Assembly (NCBI GenBank): GCA_903970305.1
Contig: CAJCID010000238.1
Coordinates: 1 to 44,838, forward strand
Source of the DNA: Rhodospirillales bacterium
GTDB taxonomy: Bacteria > Pseudomonadota > Gammaproteobacteria > Burkholderiales > Burkholderiaceae_D
Direction of reading: 5' to 3'
DNA: 44,838 nt
The position numbers were made by a program, and so were the translations under genes. Below are positions 8,669 through 16,210 of the stretch, in pieces. Each line of letters begins with the position of its first letter. Position 1 is the stretch's first letter. The notes beneath the pieces were generated by a model. The model was not told the origin of the DNA, made no database searches, and was given only the letters and a program-made list of their open reading frames with translations.

Positions 8669-11641
8669 ATGGATCTGGGCAGCCGGATTGCCCCAGAAGA
8701 GCCGTCGCCTCTCGGGCGCTGGGACGTCTCGGTGAGCCCAACCCTCGCCGGCCCGATGTCGATTCAGAGGCGCGTCCTGATGGCTTTGGGGGTTGCGCTG
8801 GCCTGTCTTGTGGCGCTCGCATGGGTGGCCGCCCAGCGCTACACGGAACAGCTCGAAGCGCAGGAATGGACACTCCACACCTATCAGATCCTGGCAGAAC
8901 TCAATCTGCTCGAAGCCCAGCTTGATCGCGACCGCGGGAGTGCCTACTGTGCCTTGTCGGGTAGTCGCGCCTTTCTCTATCACGACCGCGCAGGGAGCGA
9001 CTATGAAAGTCACTACCGCCAGTTGTTGACTCTCACGCACGACAATCCCAACCAGATTCGCCTTCTTGCCGCGCTCGATGAGGACTGGATGCGTTGGAAT
9101 AACCAGTATCGTATTCCGCTCCAGGCGGCCTGCGACCTGGGCCCGGGCCTTGCGCGACCCAGTCAGGCCGAACTCGATCGCTTGGGCGCCCAGGGAGAGG
9201 TCCTCAGACGGGCGATCCTGGCTCGATTGGGTGCCATGACGCAGATCGAACGCGAACTGGCCTCGCAGCGCCATGCGCGCCAGGAACATCTTGGGCAGCA
9301 GACCCAGGACTGGCTCATCGCTCTGGGGATTCTCTCGGTCCTCTTGGCCTTTCTGACCGGCTCCTCGCTGCTGCGCGCAGCCAACTTTCAGGATGCGGCA
9401 CAACGCTCCCTTGAAGGTGAGATCGAACAACGCCGTATCATCGAGAAGCGCCTGAAGGATTCCGAGAGCCGCGTGCGTTCGGTGCTCGACAATGTGCCCG
9501 ATGGCATCATCACGATCGACGAGGAAGGAATCATCGAATCCTTCAATCCTTCGGCCGAGGCGATCTTTGGTTATCTGGCGGAGGACGTCATCGGTCGCAG
9601 CGTGAACATGCTGATGCCCGATCCCTACCGCTCCGCCCACGGCGGCTTTATGGAACGCTACGCGAAGACCGGTGAGACGCGCATCATGGGCAAGCGGCGC
9701 GAACTGGCCGGCCAGCGAGCTGACGGGACGCGCTTCGACCTGGACCTTGCGGTGACCGAGATGAGTCTGGATGGAGAGCGGCTCTTCACCGGGATCGTGC
9801 GCGACGTTTCCGAGAAAAAGCGCCAGAGCACCGAGATCCAGCGTTTCAAGACCACGCTGGACAACACCCTTGACATCATCTTTATGTGTGACCCGGTCAG
9901 CCTGAAGTTTGTCTATGTCAATCGCGGTGCCAAGCAGGCGCTGGGCTACAGCGAGGAGGAATTGCTCCAGATGCGCGCCAGCGATCTGACCCCGGCGCTT
10001 CCTGAACACGTGTTCCGCTCCCATGTCGCGCAATTACTCTCCGGCGAGAGGCACTGGTTAAGCTATGAGACCGTGCAGCGCCGCAGCGACGGATCAGAAC
10101 TGCCCACCGAGGTCTTCCTCCAGCTGGTCCAGGACAATCCGAGCGATCAGGGCTTGTTCATCGGCATCGCGAGGGATCTGACCGAGCGCCGCCGCGTCGA
10201 CCGCTTGAAGAGTGAATTTATCTCCGTGGTCAGCCATGAGCTCAGGACCCCTCTGACGAGCATTCGCGGCTCGCTTGGACTTCTGGTCGGCGGTGCGGCG
10301 GGAGACCTTCCCGAGCGTTCGCGCCGGATGGTCGAGATCGCCCACCACAACAGCGAGCGCCTGGTCCGGCTCATCAACGACATGCTCGACATGGAGAAGA
10401 TCGAGTCGGGCAAGATGCGCTTTGATCTGCGTCCCCTCGAGGTCAGCCACCTGGTGCAGCATGCCCTCGAGGTGAACCGCGGCTATGGCACCGAGTACCA
10501 GATCGAGTTCGTGGCCGAGCCAGGCAGCGCCAACGAACGGGTCTATGGCGACTTCGACCGCTTGATTCAGGTGATGAGCAACCTCTTGTCGAATGCGGCC
10601 AAGTTCTCGCCACCGGGCGGGCAGGTCCGGGTGGCCGTGACGCGCCGCGACGATCTGGTCCGGATCGCCGTGGCCGATCATGGTCCGGGGATCGCCGACG
10701 AATTCAGGCGCCATCTGTTCAAGCGCTTTTCTCAAGCCGATACCTCGGATGCGCGCCAGAAGGGCGGCACCGGGCTGGGCCTGTCCATCTGCAAGGCGAT
10801 CATCGAGCGTCACGATGGGGTGATCGGCTTCGAGACGGAGGTGGGGATCGGTTCGACCTTCTGGTTTGATCTTCCCGTCTGGCAGAGCCCTGCACGCATG
10901 AACCATGACCTCGATGGAGAGGCGCCCCGCATCCTCGTGTGCGATGACGATCCCGACGTCGCCCTGGTCCTGACGGGGATGCTGCATGAAGCAGGCTACG
11001 AGACCGACGTGGCCTACTCCGCAGAGGAGGCTCGTCGGCTGCTCTCTTCCCATCGCTACGCATTGATGACGCTGGACATCCGACTTCCCGGGCAGGACGG
11101 GATCTCGCTGATTCGGGAGCTAAGCCGCCCCGACGTGGTCTGGATGAAGCTGCCGATCATCGTGGTCAGCGGGCATGATAGTGGCCATGGTCATGAGTTT
11201 GCCAGCGGCCATGCTGTACTGGACTGGCTTGCCAAACCGATCGATCGGGATCGACTGATCGCCGCGACCCGCCGGGCCGTGCGGGGTGCGCACTCAAAGG
11301 TGCGCATTCTGCACGTCGAAGACGATGCCGACGTGCGCAAGGTGCTGGCCACTCTGGTGGGCAACGAGGTCGAGGTAACCGGGGCCGAAAGTGTCGCGCA
11401 GGCAACGAGTCTTCTCGGGCGCTCGACCTTCGATCTGGTGGTGCTCGATGTCGGGCTGCCCGACGCGTCGGGTCTGGCCCTCTTGCCCCGCATGCAAGGG
11501 CTCAACGCGCATACCCCGGTCCTGGTGTTCTCCGCCCACGATCCGTCTCCCGAACTCGCCGAACGCGTCGCGGCCGCCCTGGTGAAGTCGCGCACGTCCA
11601 ACCACCAGTTGCTCGATATGGTGCGTCGGCTGGTCGCCTGA
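8669..11641 (+). CDS. Membrane hybrid histidine kinase: CHASE3-like, FixL-like PAS, PAS, HisKA-HATPase, two receivers
   Basis: 990 residues from ATG 8669 (AGGGCGG at 8654-8660); ATG 8756 is an alternative. Layout: TM1 about 35-55; a periplasmic CHASE3-like helical domain about 58-210 (conserved LTHDNPNQIRLL); TM2 215-235; PAS1 about 265-380; PAS2 393-510; HisKA with His523 (SHELRTPL); HATPase with NLLSNAAKFSPP and GGTGLGLSI; receiver 1 with Asp803; receiver 2 with Asp927. PAS1 closely follows the heme PAS of FixL (SVNMLMPDPYRSAHGGF, then RADGT and a FTGIVRD end). It keeps the proximal heme His (His324) and the equivalents of Bradyrhizobium FixL Arg206 and Arg220 (Arg330, Arg344); His214 is replaced by Arg338. 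Oxygen or redox sensing is inferred, not shown. It leads a run of relay genes. Confidence 0.9.
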   Translation: MDLGSRIAPEEPSPLGRWDVSVSPTLAGPMSIQRRVLMALGVALACLVALAWVAAQRYTEQLEAQEWTLHTYQILAELNLLEAQLDRDRGSAYCALSGSRAFLYHDRAGSDYESHYRQLLTLTHDNPNQIRLLAALDEDWMRWNNQYRIPLQAACDLGPGLARPSQAELDRLGAQGEVLRRAILARLGAMTQIERELASQRHARQEHLGQQTQDWLIALGILSVLLAFLTGSSLLRAANFQDAAQRSLEGEIEQRRIIEKRLKDSESRVRSVLDNVPDGIITIDEEGIIESFNPSAEAIFGYLAEDVIGRSVNMLMPDPYRSAHGGFMERYAKTGETRIMGKRRELAGQRADGTRFDLDLAVTEMSLDGERLFTGIVRDVSEKKRQSTEIQRFKTTLDNTLDIIFMCDPVSLKFVYVNRGAKQALGYSEEELLQMRASDLTPALPEHVFRSHVAQLLSGERHWLSYETVQRRSDGSELPTEVFLQLVQDNPSDQGLFIGIARDLTERRRVDRLKSEFISVVSHELRTPLTSIRGSLGLLVGGAAGDLPERSRRMVEIAHHNSERLVRLINDMLDMEKIESGKMRFDLRPLEVSHLVQHALEVNRGYGTEYQIEFVAEPGSANERVYGDFDRLIQVMSNLLSNAAKFSPPGGQVRVAVTRRDDLVRIAVADHGPGIADEFRRHLFKRFSQADTSDARQKGGTGLGLSICKAIIERHDGVIGFETEVGIGSTFWFDLPVWQSPARMNHDLDGEAPRILVCDDDPDVALVLTGMLHEAGYETDVAYSAEEARRLLSSHRYALMTLDIRLPGQDGISLIRELSRPDVVWMKLPIIVVSGHDSGHGHEFASGHAVLDWLAKPIDRDRLIAATRRAVRGAHSKVRILHVEDDADVRKVLATLVGNEVEVTGAESVAQATSLLGRSTFDLVVLDVGLPDASGLALLPRMQGLNAHTPVLVFSAHDPSPELAERVAAALVKSRTSNHQLLDMVRRLVA

Positions 11642-11670
11642 ACCCTGCGCCCCCCGCTTCCTACTCGCCC

Positions 11671-12093
11671 ATGCAACTCCGACGCATTCTGTATGTCGAA
11701 GACGACACCGATATCCGCGACGTCGTCGCGTTGGCGCTGGAAGTCGTGGGTGGACTGGAGGTGTGTCTGTGCGCCTGCGGTAAGGATGCGCTTCAGGCCG
11801 CAATCGACTTCCTTCCTGACCTGGTGGTGCTGGATGTGATGATGCCCGACATGGACGGTCCGGCAACCCTGGTGGCGCTGCGCCGCTTGCCTGAACTCGC
11901 CCAGGTGCCGGTGGTGTTCATGACCGCCAAGGTCCAGCCGAGCGAAGTGGCCGAGTTCCTGAGCCTGGGCGCAGTGGACGTCGTCGCCAAGCCTTTTGAT
12001 CCGATGACGCTGGCCGATTCGCTGCGCCAGATCTGGCGGCGGCTCGAGAGTGAGAGACGGGACCAGAAACCTGGCTTTCCAGAGGATAATTGA
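11671..12093 (+). CDS. Stand-alone receiver-domain protein (CheY-like response regulator)
   Basis: 140 residues forming one receiver domain and a short charged tail. The acidic pair is EDD at residues 10-12, the phospho-acceptor is Asp55 (LVVLDVMMPD), the conserved Thr lies in FMTAK and the conserved Lys in VVAKPFD. There is no output domain, so it should act as a phosphate relay or sink, or by protein contact. It begins 29 bp after the kinase stop without an obvious ribosome binding site. Its TGA overlaps the ATG of the HPt gene by one base (TGATG at 12091-12095). Confidence 0.92.
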   Translation: MQLRRILYVEDDTDIRDVVALALEVVGGLEVCLCACGKDALQAAIDFLPDLVVLDVMMPDMDGPATLVALRRLPELAQVPVVFMTAKVQPSEVAEFLSLGAVDVVAKPFDPMTLADSLRQIWRRLESERRDQKPGFPEDN

Positions 12094-12452
12094 TGGTCGA
12101 TGGATTCGACTTCGACGACAAATGGCGCCTCTTGCGGCAACGCTTCATCGCGCGCCTGCGGGAGAGGGAGCGCAACATCCGAAGCGCGTGGGAGCAGGTC
12201 CAGTCCGGGCGCGACGGTGACGGGGCTGCCCGCAACCTGCTGTTCCATCAGATCCACAGCCTTTCCGGCTCGGGGGCGACCTTTGGATGCGACGAACTCA
12301 GTGACGCAGCGCGTCGGATCGAGCCCATGATCGACCCGGAGCAGATCCCGCTTGCGCACCCGCTGGATCGAGAGGCGCTCCAGACGGTCGAAACCGCGCT
12401 GGAAGACCTCGTCCAGGAACTGCGCCGGATCTCGGCTGAGTCGGGACACTAA
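12093..12452 (+). CDS. Hpt (histidine phosphotransfer) domain protein
   Basis: 119 residues. The core HQIHSLSGSGATFG places the expected phospho-histidine at His55 (His52 is the upstream partner of the HxxH pattern), followed by the usual DELSDAARRIE helix. Hpt proteins shuttle phosphate between receiver domains. Here it could link the receivers of the hybrid kinase to the downstream FixJ-type regulator. The ATG overlaps the previous stop by one base, with AGAGGA at 12081-12086 as ribosome binding site; a TTG one codon earlier is possible. The family match is good, although the usual Lys after HSL is Ser. Confidence 0.85.
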   Translation: MVDGFDFDDKWRLLRQRFIARLRERERNIRSAWEQVQSGRDGDGAARNLLFHQIHSLSGSGATFGCDELSDAARRIEPMIDPEQIPLAHPLDREALQTVETALEDLVQELRRISAESGH

Positions 12453-12574
12453 GTATGCTGACCAGACCGTGCTCCAGAATGCTCTCTCGGGGAGGCGCCT
12501 TAGGCCAGGCCTTCGCGCAAGTGGTACATTCACCCATGCTGCGATGCCAAGGCTCCGACTCACTCCAAAGAGCC

Positions 12575-12604
12575 GTGACGCTGCGTGGCGCGTTGAGCTA
12601 TGCT
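12575..12604 (+). promoter_or_regulatory. Possible promoter for the FixJ-type regulator gene
   Basis: GTGACG (12575-12580) and TATGCT (12599-12604), separated by 18 bp, resemble a sigma70 promoter (4 of 6 positions match in each box). It lies in the 219-bp gap after the HPt gene and would allow expression apart from the kinase operon. Proposed from sequence only. Confidence 0.3.
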
Positions 12605-12622
12605 TGAGCCCAGTGTCGTTCC

Positions 12623-12671
12623 GGGAGGACGCTGTATGAACGAGGCCAGACCATGAGTTCTCCTCATTAGC
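12623..12671 (+). promoter_or_regulatory. Chained mini-ORF leader with possible masked Shine-Dalgarno, upstream of fixJ-type gene
   Basis: A strong GGGAGGA (12623-12629) sits 6 nt before an ATG at 12636 that encodes only six residues (MNEARP, stop at 12656). That stop overlaps the ATG (12653) of a second mini-ORF of five residues (MSSPH, stop TAG 12668-12670). The regulator ATG at 12672 follows after one base and has no ribosome binding site of its own. TCCTC at 12661-12665 could pair with GAGGA at 12625-12629 and hide the only Shine-Dalgarno. The arrangement suggests translation of the regulator by re-initiation or coupling. Confidence 0.4.
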
Positions 12672-13301
12672 ATGCCCCAACCCTACGCCATCCCGGTTCC
12701 TCCCGTCGTCTACGTCGTCGACGATGACGAGGCCATCCGCGAACTGGTGACCGAGATCGCCCGCTCGCTGCATGCCAACGCGCGTTCCTATGCGCGTGCC
12801 GCCGAGTTCCTGGAGGTGTATCGGCCGGAACCCATTGAGTGCCTTGTCGTCGACATCCGCATGCCGGAGATGAGTGGTCTGGACGTGCAAAAGAATCTGC
12901 TCGAACGCGGCATGTCGATTCCCACCCTTTTCATCACCGGCTACGGAGACGTCGGTACCGCCGTCGAGGCCATGCGGGCCGGGGCCCTCGACTATATCCA
13001 GAAGCCCTTTTTGCCGGAGGACCTGGCCGCCAAGATTCGCGCGGGCCTGGACCGATCGCGAACCCACTATCTCGCCTCGCTCGAACAAGACACGATCAAT
13101 GCCCGCTATTCGTTGCTCACGGTAAAGGAGCGCGAGGTCGCCCTTCGGGTCGTTGCGGGCAAGTCGAGCCGTGAGATCGCCGACGAGTTTGGCTTGAGCG
13201 TCAGAACCATCGAGAATCATCGGGCCCGCATCATGGACAAGCTGCACGCCGATTCGGTCGTCGAGTTAGTCCATCTTTTGACCACCCGCGTCAACGCTTA
13301 G
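12672..13301 (+). CDS. FixJ/TodT-type response regulator with LuxR-type DNA-binding domain
   Basis: 209 residues. The N-terminal receiver has the acidic pair in VDDDEAIRE, phospho-acceptor Asp61 (VVDIRMPEMSG), the ITGYGDV switch segment and a conserved Lys in YIQKPF. The FixJ-specific layout is very clear. The C-terminal LuxR-type helix-turn-helix is LTVKEREVALRVVAG, then EIADEFGLSVRTIENHRARIMDKL. It should be the transcriptional output of the phosphorelay encoded upstream. ATG 12672 is the only reasonable start, and it lacks a Shine-Dalgarno (see the mini-ORF leader). The nearest downstream + strand gene is the HiPIP, 201 bp away. Confidence 0.93.
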   Translation: MPQPYAIPVPPVVYVVDDDEAIRELVTEIARSLHANARSYARAAEFLEVYRPEPIECLVVDIRMPEMSGLDVQKNLLERGMSIPTLFITGYGDVGTAVEAMRAGALDYIQKPFLPEDLAAKIRAGLDRSRTHYLASLEQDTINARYSLLTVKEREVALRVVAGKSSREIADEFGLSVRTIENHRARIMDKLHADSVVELVHLLTTRVNA

Positions 13302-13316
13302 GAACGCCAAGCGTTC
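13302..13316 (+). terminator. Short inverted repeat directly after the FixJ-type gene
   Basis: GAACGC (13302-13307) and GCGTTC (13311-13316) form a 6-bp stem with a CAA loop immediately after the stop codon. The following TCTCTG is only weakly T-rich, so this is a weak terminator or an mRNA 3'-end hairpin at best. Confidence 0.3.
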
Positions 13317-13355
13317 TCTGTGGGCGGCCTCCATCGGGGCAACGCCCGACAACGG

Positions 13356-13361
13356 TATACT
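13356..13361 (+). promoter_or_regulatory. Possible -10 box upstream of the HiPIP gene
   Basis: TATACT (13356-13361) matches the sigma70 -10 consensus at five of six positions. I see no convincing -35 box at 16-18 bp upstream, so a regulator may be needed, or the site may be chance. The implied 5' leader is about 135 nt. Confidence 0.22.
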
Positions 13362-13502
13362 CTTGTCAGTCCGTGAAGTTATCGCCGATCATGGCTTCCA
13401 GCGAGCATCCGGGGCACCGTGCCGTTGGGCTGGCAACGAGAGACCGATCGCGTCCGGGCTCAGAATCTGAATCGGAATTGTTCAACACTACGGAGAGATG
13501 CA

Positions 13503-13814
13503 ATGAAGAGTTCGCGCCGCATGTTCATTCTGCAGACTGCTGGAGTCGCCACGGCCCTGGGCCTGTCTCGAGCGGCCCTGGCCGACACACCCACGCTGGC
13601 TGAGTCGGATCCGACAGCGCAAGCTCTTGGATACAAGTCCGACGCAACCCAGGTCGACAAGGCCAAGTATCCCAAGTACGCGGCAGGTCAGATGTGCGCG
13701 AACTGCGTTCTGTATCAGGGCAAACCCGGCGACGCGTCTGGGCCCTGTCCGATCTATGCAGGCAAGGCGGTATCCTCCAAGGGATGGTGTTCCTCGTACG
13801 CCAAGAAGGCTTGA
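13503..13814 (+). CDS. hip: High-potential iron-sulfur protein (HiPIP), Tat-exported
   Basis: 103 residues from ATG 13503 with GGAG at 13492-13495. A twin-arginine signal (SSRRMFIL) and hydrophobic stretch end at an ALA site, giving cleavage after Ala27 and a mature protein of about 76 residues. Four cysteines in HiPIP spacing would hold the [4Fe-4S] cluster: Cys65, Cys68, Cys82 and Cys96, with the conserved LGY (Tyr44) and GWCSSY end. HiPIPs are periplasmic one-electron carriers feeding terminal oxidases or photosynthetic reaction centres. It stands alone between the sensory cluster and dacB. The frame is open upstream to 13419, but the Tat signal fixes the start. Confidence 0.95.
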   Translation: MKSSRRMFILQTAGVATALGLSRAALADTPTLAESDPTAQALGYKSDATQVDKAKYPKYAAGQMCANCVLYQGKPGDASGPCPIYAGKAVSSKGWCSSYAKKA

Positions 13815-13821
13815 CCGGGGC

Positions 13822-15294
13822 GTGACGAGGATCGTCGTTCGGGTCCCGTCGCAACGCTCCCCAGGGCGCTTCGCGCGCCCTGGCCTTTGCAACACCGCTG
13901 CCTTGGCCCTCAGCCTTGCGTCACTTCTGGCGCCTCTGGAGGGTCGGGCAGCCGCCATCCCCGAATCCGTGGCCGCCCCGCTGGCGCGCTCGGCCATCCC
14001 CGAGTCCGCCGTCAGCTTTTACGTTGAGTCGACCGACGGTGCTGGCGTTCTCCTGGAGGTGAATGCGGCCCGGGCGATGAATCCCGCTTCGACGATGAAG
14101 TTGGTCACGACTTATACGGCGCTCGAAGTTCTGGGATCGGCCTTCACCTGGCGCACACCCGTGAGCCTCGTGTCCCCCCCCAAGGCGGGTGTGCTCGAAG
14201 GGAATCTCTATATCAAGGGTGCCGGCGATCCGGACCTGGTCCTCGAGAGGTTCTGGCTGCTCCTGGGTCAACTGCGCGCGCGGGGCATACGCGAGATCCA
14301 TGGCGATGTCATTATTGATCGCACGCTTTTCGATTCCCGCGATGCCGATCCGGCCCAGTTCGACGGGGAACCTTACAGGCCGTACAACGTCTCGCCCGAT
14401 CCGTTTCTGCTCAATTTCAAATCGATCGACCTCGGATTTCTGCCTGACGAGGAGCGCCACCAGGTACGCGTTCTGGCCGAGCCAGCGATCGGCGGCCAGG
14501 AAATCGGCTCTGTGCGTTACCTCGAAGGCAGCTGCGGGGATTGGAAGGCCAAACTGAATCCGGACTTCAGCAATCCCGAGCGATTGACCTTCGTTGGCGG
14601 TTTTCCGGGTTCGTGCGGCGAACGTCATCTCCCAGTTAGCGTGTACTCGCACTCGGGCTATGCTTCGGCCCTGTTCAAGACATTGTGGACCCAACTTGGA
14701 GGCACGCTCGAGGGCAGCGTCAAAGACGGAGTCGCACCAGCGCAAGCCACGCTGTTCTACGAGTATGAGTCCCCTTCCCTCGCGGAAGTCATCCGCGAGA
14801 TCAACAAGTACTCGAACAACGTGATGGCCAAGGAGCTCTATCTGGACCTCTCGGCCGAAGTTCTCAAGCTGCCGGGAAGTGCCGAGCGTTCGCAGCGCGT
14901 CATCGCGAGCTTCCTTGCGGCCCGGGGCCTGAAGATTCCGGAACTCGTGACCGAGAACGGTTCGGGTCTGTCCCGGATCGAGCGCATCAGCGCACAGGGC
15001 ATGGGGCGGATCCTCGAGGACGCGTGGGCATCGAGCTCGATGCCCGAGTTTGTCGCCTCGCTTCCCCTCGTGGGTGTGGACGGCACCATGCGCCATCGGC
15101 TGACCACCGAGCGTATCGCCGGGCAGGCCCACATCAAGACGGGCACGCTCGCCGATGCGCGCGCGGTCGCCGGCTACTTGCGCGCGGCTTCGGGCAAGTC
15201 CTACGTCGTGGTCTCTTTCATCAACCATCCGAACGCGGGTGCGGCGCAGGCGGTGCAGGATGCGTTCCTGCAATGGGTCTACGAGCACGGCTAG
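13822..15294 (+). CDS. dacB: D-alanyl-D-alanine carboxypeptidase/endopeptidase (PBP4, DacB)
   Basis: 490 residues from GTG 13822, the only sensible start ahead of the signal peptide (TAALALSLASLLAPLEGRAAA). All three active-site motifs of class C-type PBP4 are present: Ser90-x-x-Lys93 (PASTMK), Ser331-x-Asn333 (YSNN) and Lys439-Thr-Gly (IKTGTL). The large insert between the first and second motifs, typical of PBP4, is intact. It trims or cleaves peptidoglycan peptides in the periplasm. It begins 8 bp after the HiPIP stop, so the two may be co-transcribed, although the functions are unrelated. The frame is open into the HiPIP gene; that extension has no support. Confidence 0.92.
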   Translation: MTRIVVRVPSQRSPGRFARPGLCNTAALALSLASLLAPLEGRAAAIPESVAAPLARSAIPESAVSFYVESTDGAGVLLEVNAARAMNPASTMKLVTTYTALEVLGSAFTWRTPVSLVSPPKAGVLEGNLYIKGAGDPDLVLERFWLLLGQLRARGIREIHGDVIIDRTLFDSRDADPAQFDGEPYRPYNVSPDPFLLNFKSIDLGFLPDEERHQVRVLAEPAIGGQEIGSVRYLEGSCGDWKAKLNPDFSNPERLTFVGGFPGSCGERHLPVSVYSHSGYASALFKTLWTQLGGTLEGSVKDGVAPAQATLFYEYESPSLAEVIREINKYSNNVMAKELYLDLSAEVLKLPGSAERSQRVIASFLAARGLKIPELVTENGSGLSRIERISAQGMGRILEDAWASSSMPEFVASLPLVGVDGTMRHRLTTERIAGQAHIKTGTLADARAVAGYLRAASGKSYVVVSFINHPNAGAAQAVQDAFLQWVYEHG

Positions 15295-15404
15295 TTCAGC
15301 CCGAGACGGCCGCCGGGCCCTGTGGTGCTGATATGCTTTACACTGTCTCGCGACGCCTCCGCTCTCGGCGGCCCTGGATGAGACGACTTTTCGAAAGGTA
15401 GAAC

Positions 15405-15722
15405 ATGGATCAAGTCGAGTTGGATACGGTCAGCAAGGACAAACTGATCAGCGATCTGAAGGTCGTGCTTTCTGACGCCGAGGAACTGCTGCGTGCGGCG
15501 GCGGCGGCGACCGGTGAGCGCGCTGCCGAGTTGCGCGAGAAGGCCGCGACCACCCTGAAGCGCGCCTCCGAAAAGATCGTCGATATTCAAGACGTGGTGA
15601 TCCAGCGCAGCAAGGCTGCCGCGCGGGCCACGGACGATCTCGTCCATGACAACCCGTGGCGGGCCGTGGGTATCGCTGCAGGCGTGGGCTTCCTGTTGGG
15701 TTTGCTCGTGAACCGCAGATAG
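15405..15722 (+). CDS. ElaB/YqjD-family (DUF883) membrane-anchored protein
   Basis: 105 residues: a long charged amphipathic helix (KDKLISDLKVVLSDAEELLRAAA onward) followed by one C-terminal membrane helix (WRAVGIAAGVGFLLGLLV) and a short basic tail. This is the ElaB/YqjD layout. In E. coli such proteins bind ribosomes at the inner membrane in stationary phase. An AAGGT before ATG 15405 serves as ribosome binding site. It is followed by YqjE-like and YqjK-like genes, the order known from E. coli yqjD-yqjE-yqjK. Confidence 0.9.
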   Translation: MDQVELDTVSKDKLISDLKVVLSDAEELLRAAAAATGERAAELREKAATTLKRASEKIVDIQDVVIQRSKAAARATDDLVHDNPWRAVGIAAGVGFLLGLLVNRR

Positions 15723-15772
15723 CATTGGTCTTAGAGCGCCGGATTGGCCAGGCGCAGGTCCCCTAGGCCGCT

Positions 15773-16210
15773 ATGGCAGAACGCGAAAAGGCTTCCGGCC
15801 CTCCCTTGTTACAGTCGGTACGGCAACTTGCGGCCACTGCTCTGGGGATGGCGCATACGCGGCTGTCTCTGGCCGGGGTTGAACTCGAGGAGGAACTGCA
15901 GCGCCTCGTCGTCCTCCTCGTGATGACACTCACCGCGCTGCTTTTTTTCGCGCTAGCCCTCCTCGTGTTGACCTTCCTCGTGGTCTTCGCTCTCGATGCC
16001 GAGCGGCGCGTGGTCGCTCTGGGGATCTTCGGATGCGTCTATCTGGGATTGGCCGTCCTGTTTGGATGGCGCGTCAATCTCGCCGTGTCGCAGCGGCCGC
16101 CACTCTTTTCGGCAACTCTTACGGAACTCGAGAAGGACCGGGCCGCCCTGAACTCCCGGTCGGGAGCTGGGACCGTGCACTCCCCTCGGGCGGACGAGGA
16201 GGGGGGATGA
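15773..16210 (+). CDS. YqjE-family membrane protein (phage-holin-like superfamily)
   Basis: 145 residues. Two long transmembrane helices (LVVLLVMTLTALLFFALALLVL and VALGIFGCVYLGLAVLFGW) follow an N-terminal amphipathic helix that begins with SVRQLAATAL and carries the ELEEELQR stretch. This is the YqjE pattern, and the second-gene position in the trio agrees. Its stop overlaps the next ATG (ATGA at 16207-16210). The molecular function is not known; a link to membrane stress or stationary phase is inferred from the partners. Confidence 0.85.
   Translation: MAEREKASGPPLLQSVRQLAATALGMAHTRLSLAGVELEEELQRLVVLLVMTLTALLFFALALLVLTFLVVFALDAERRVVALGIFGCVYLGLAVLFGWRVNLAVSQRPPLFSATLTELEKDRAALNSRSGAGTVHSPRADEEGG

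Noticed and set aside
8636-10033. The - strand frame of the hydrolase stays open for a further 466 codons
   Set aside because: It is fully antisense to the histidine kinase, whose domains are unmistakable, and shows no protein family. High GC with strong codon bias keeps such frames open.
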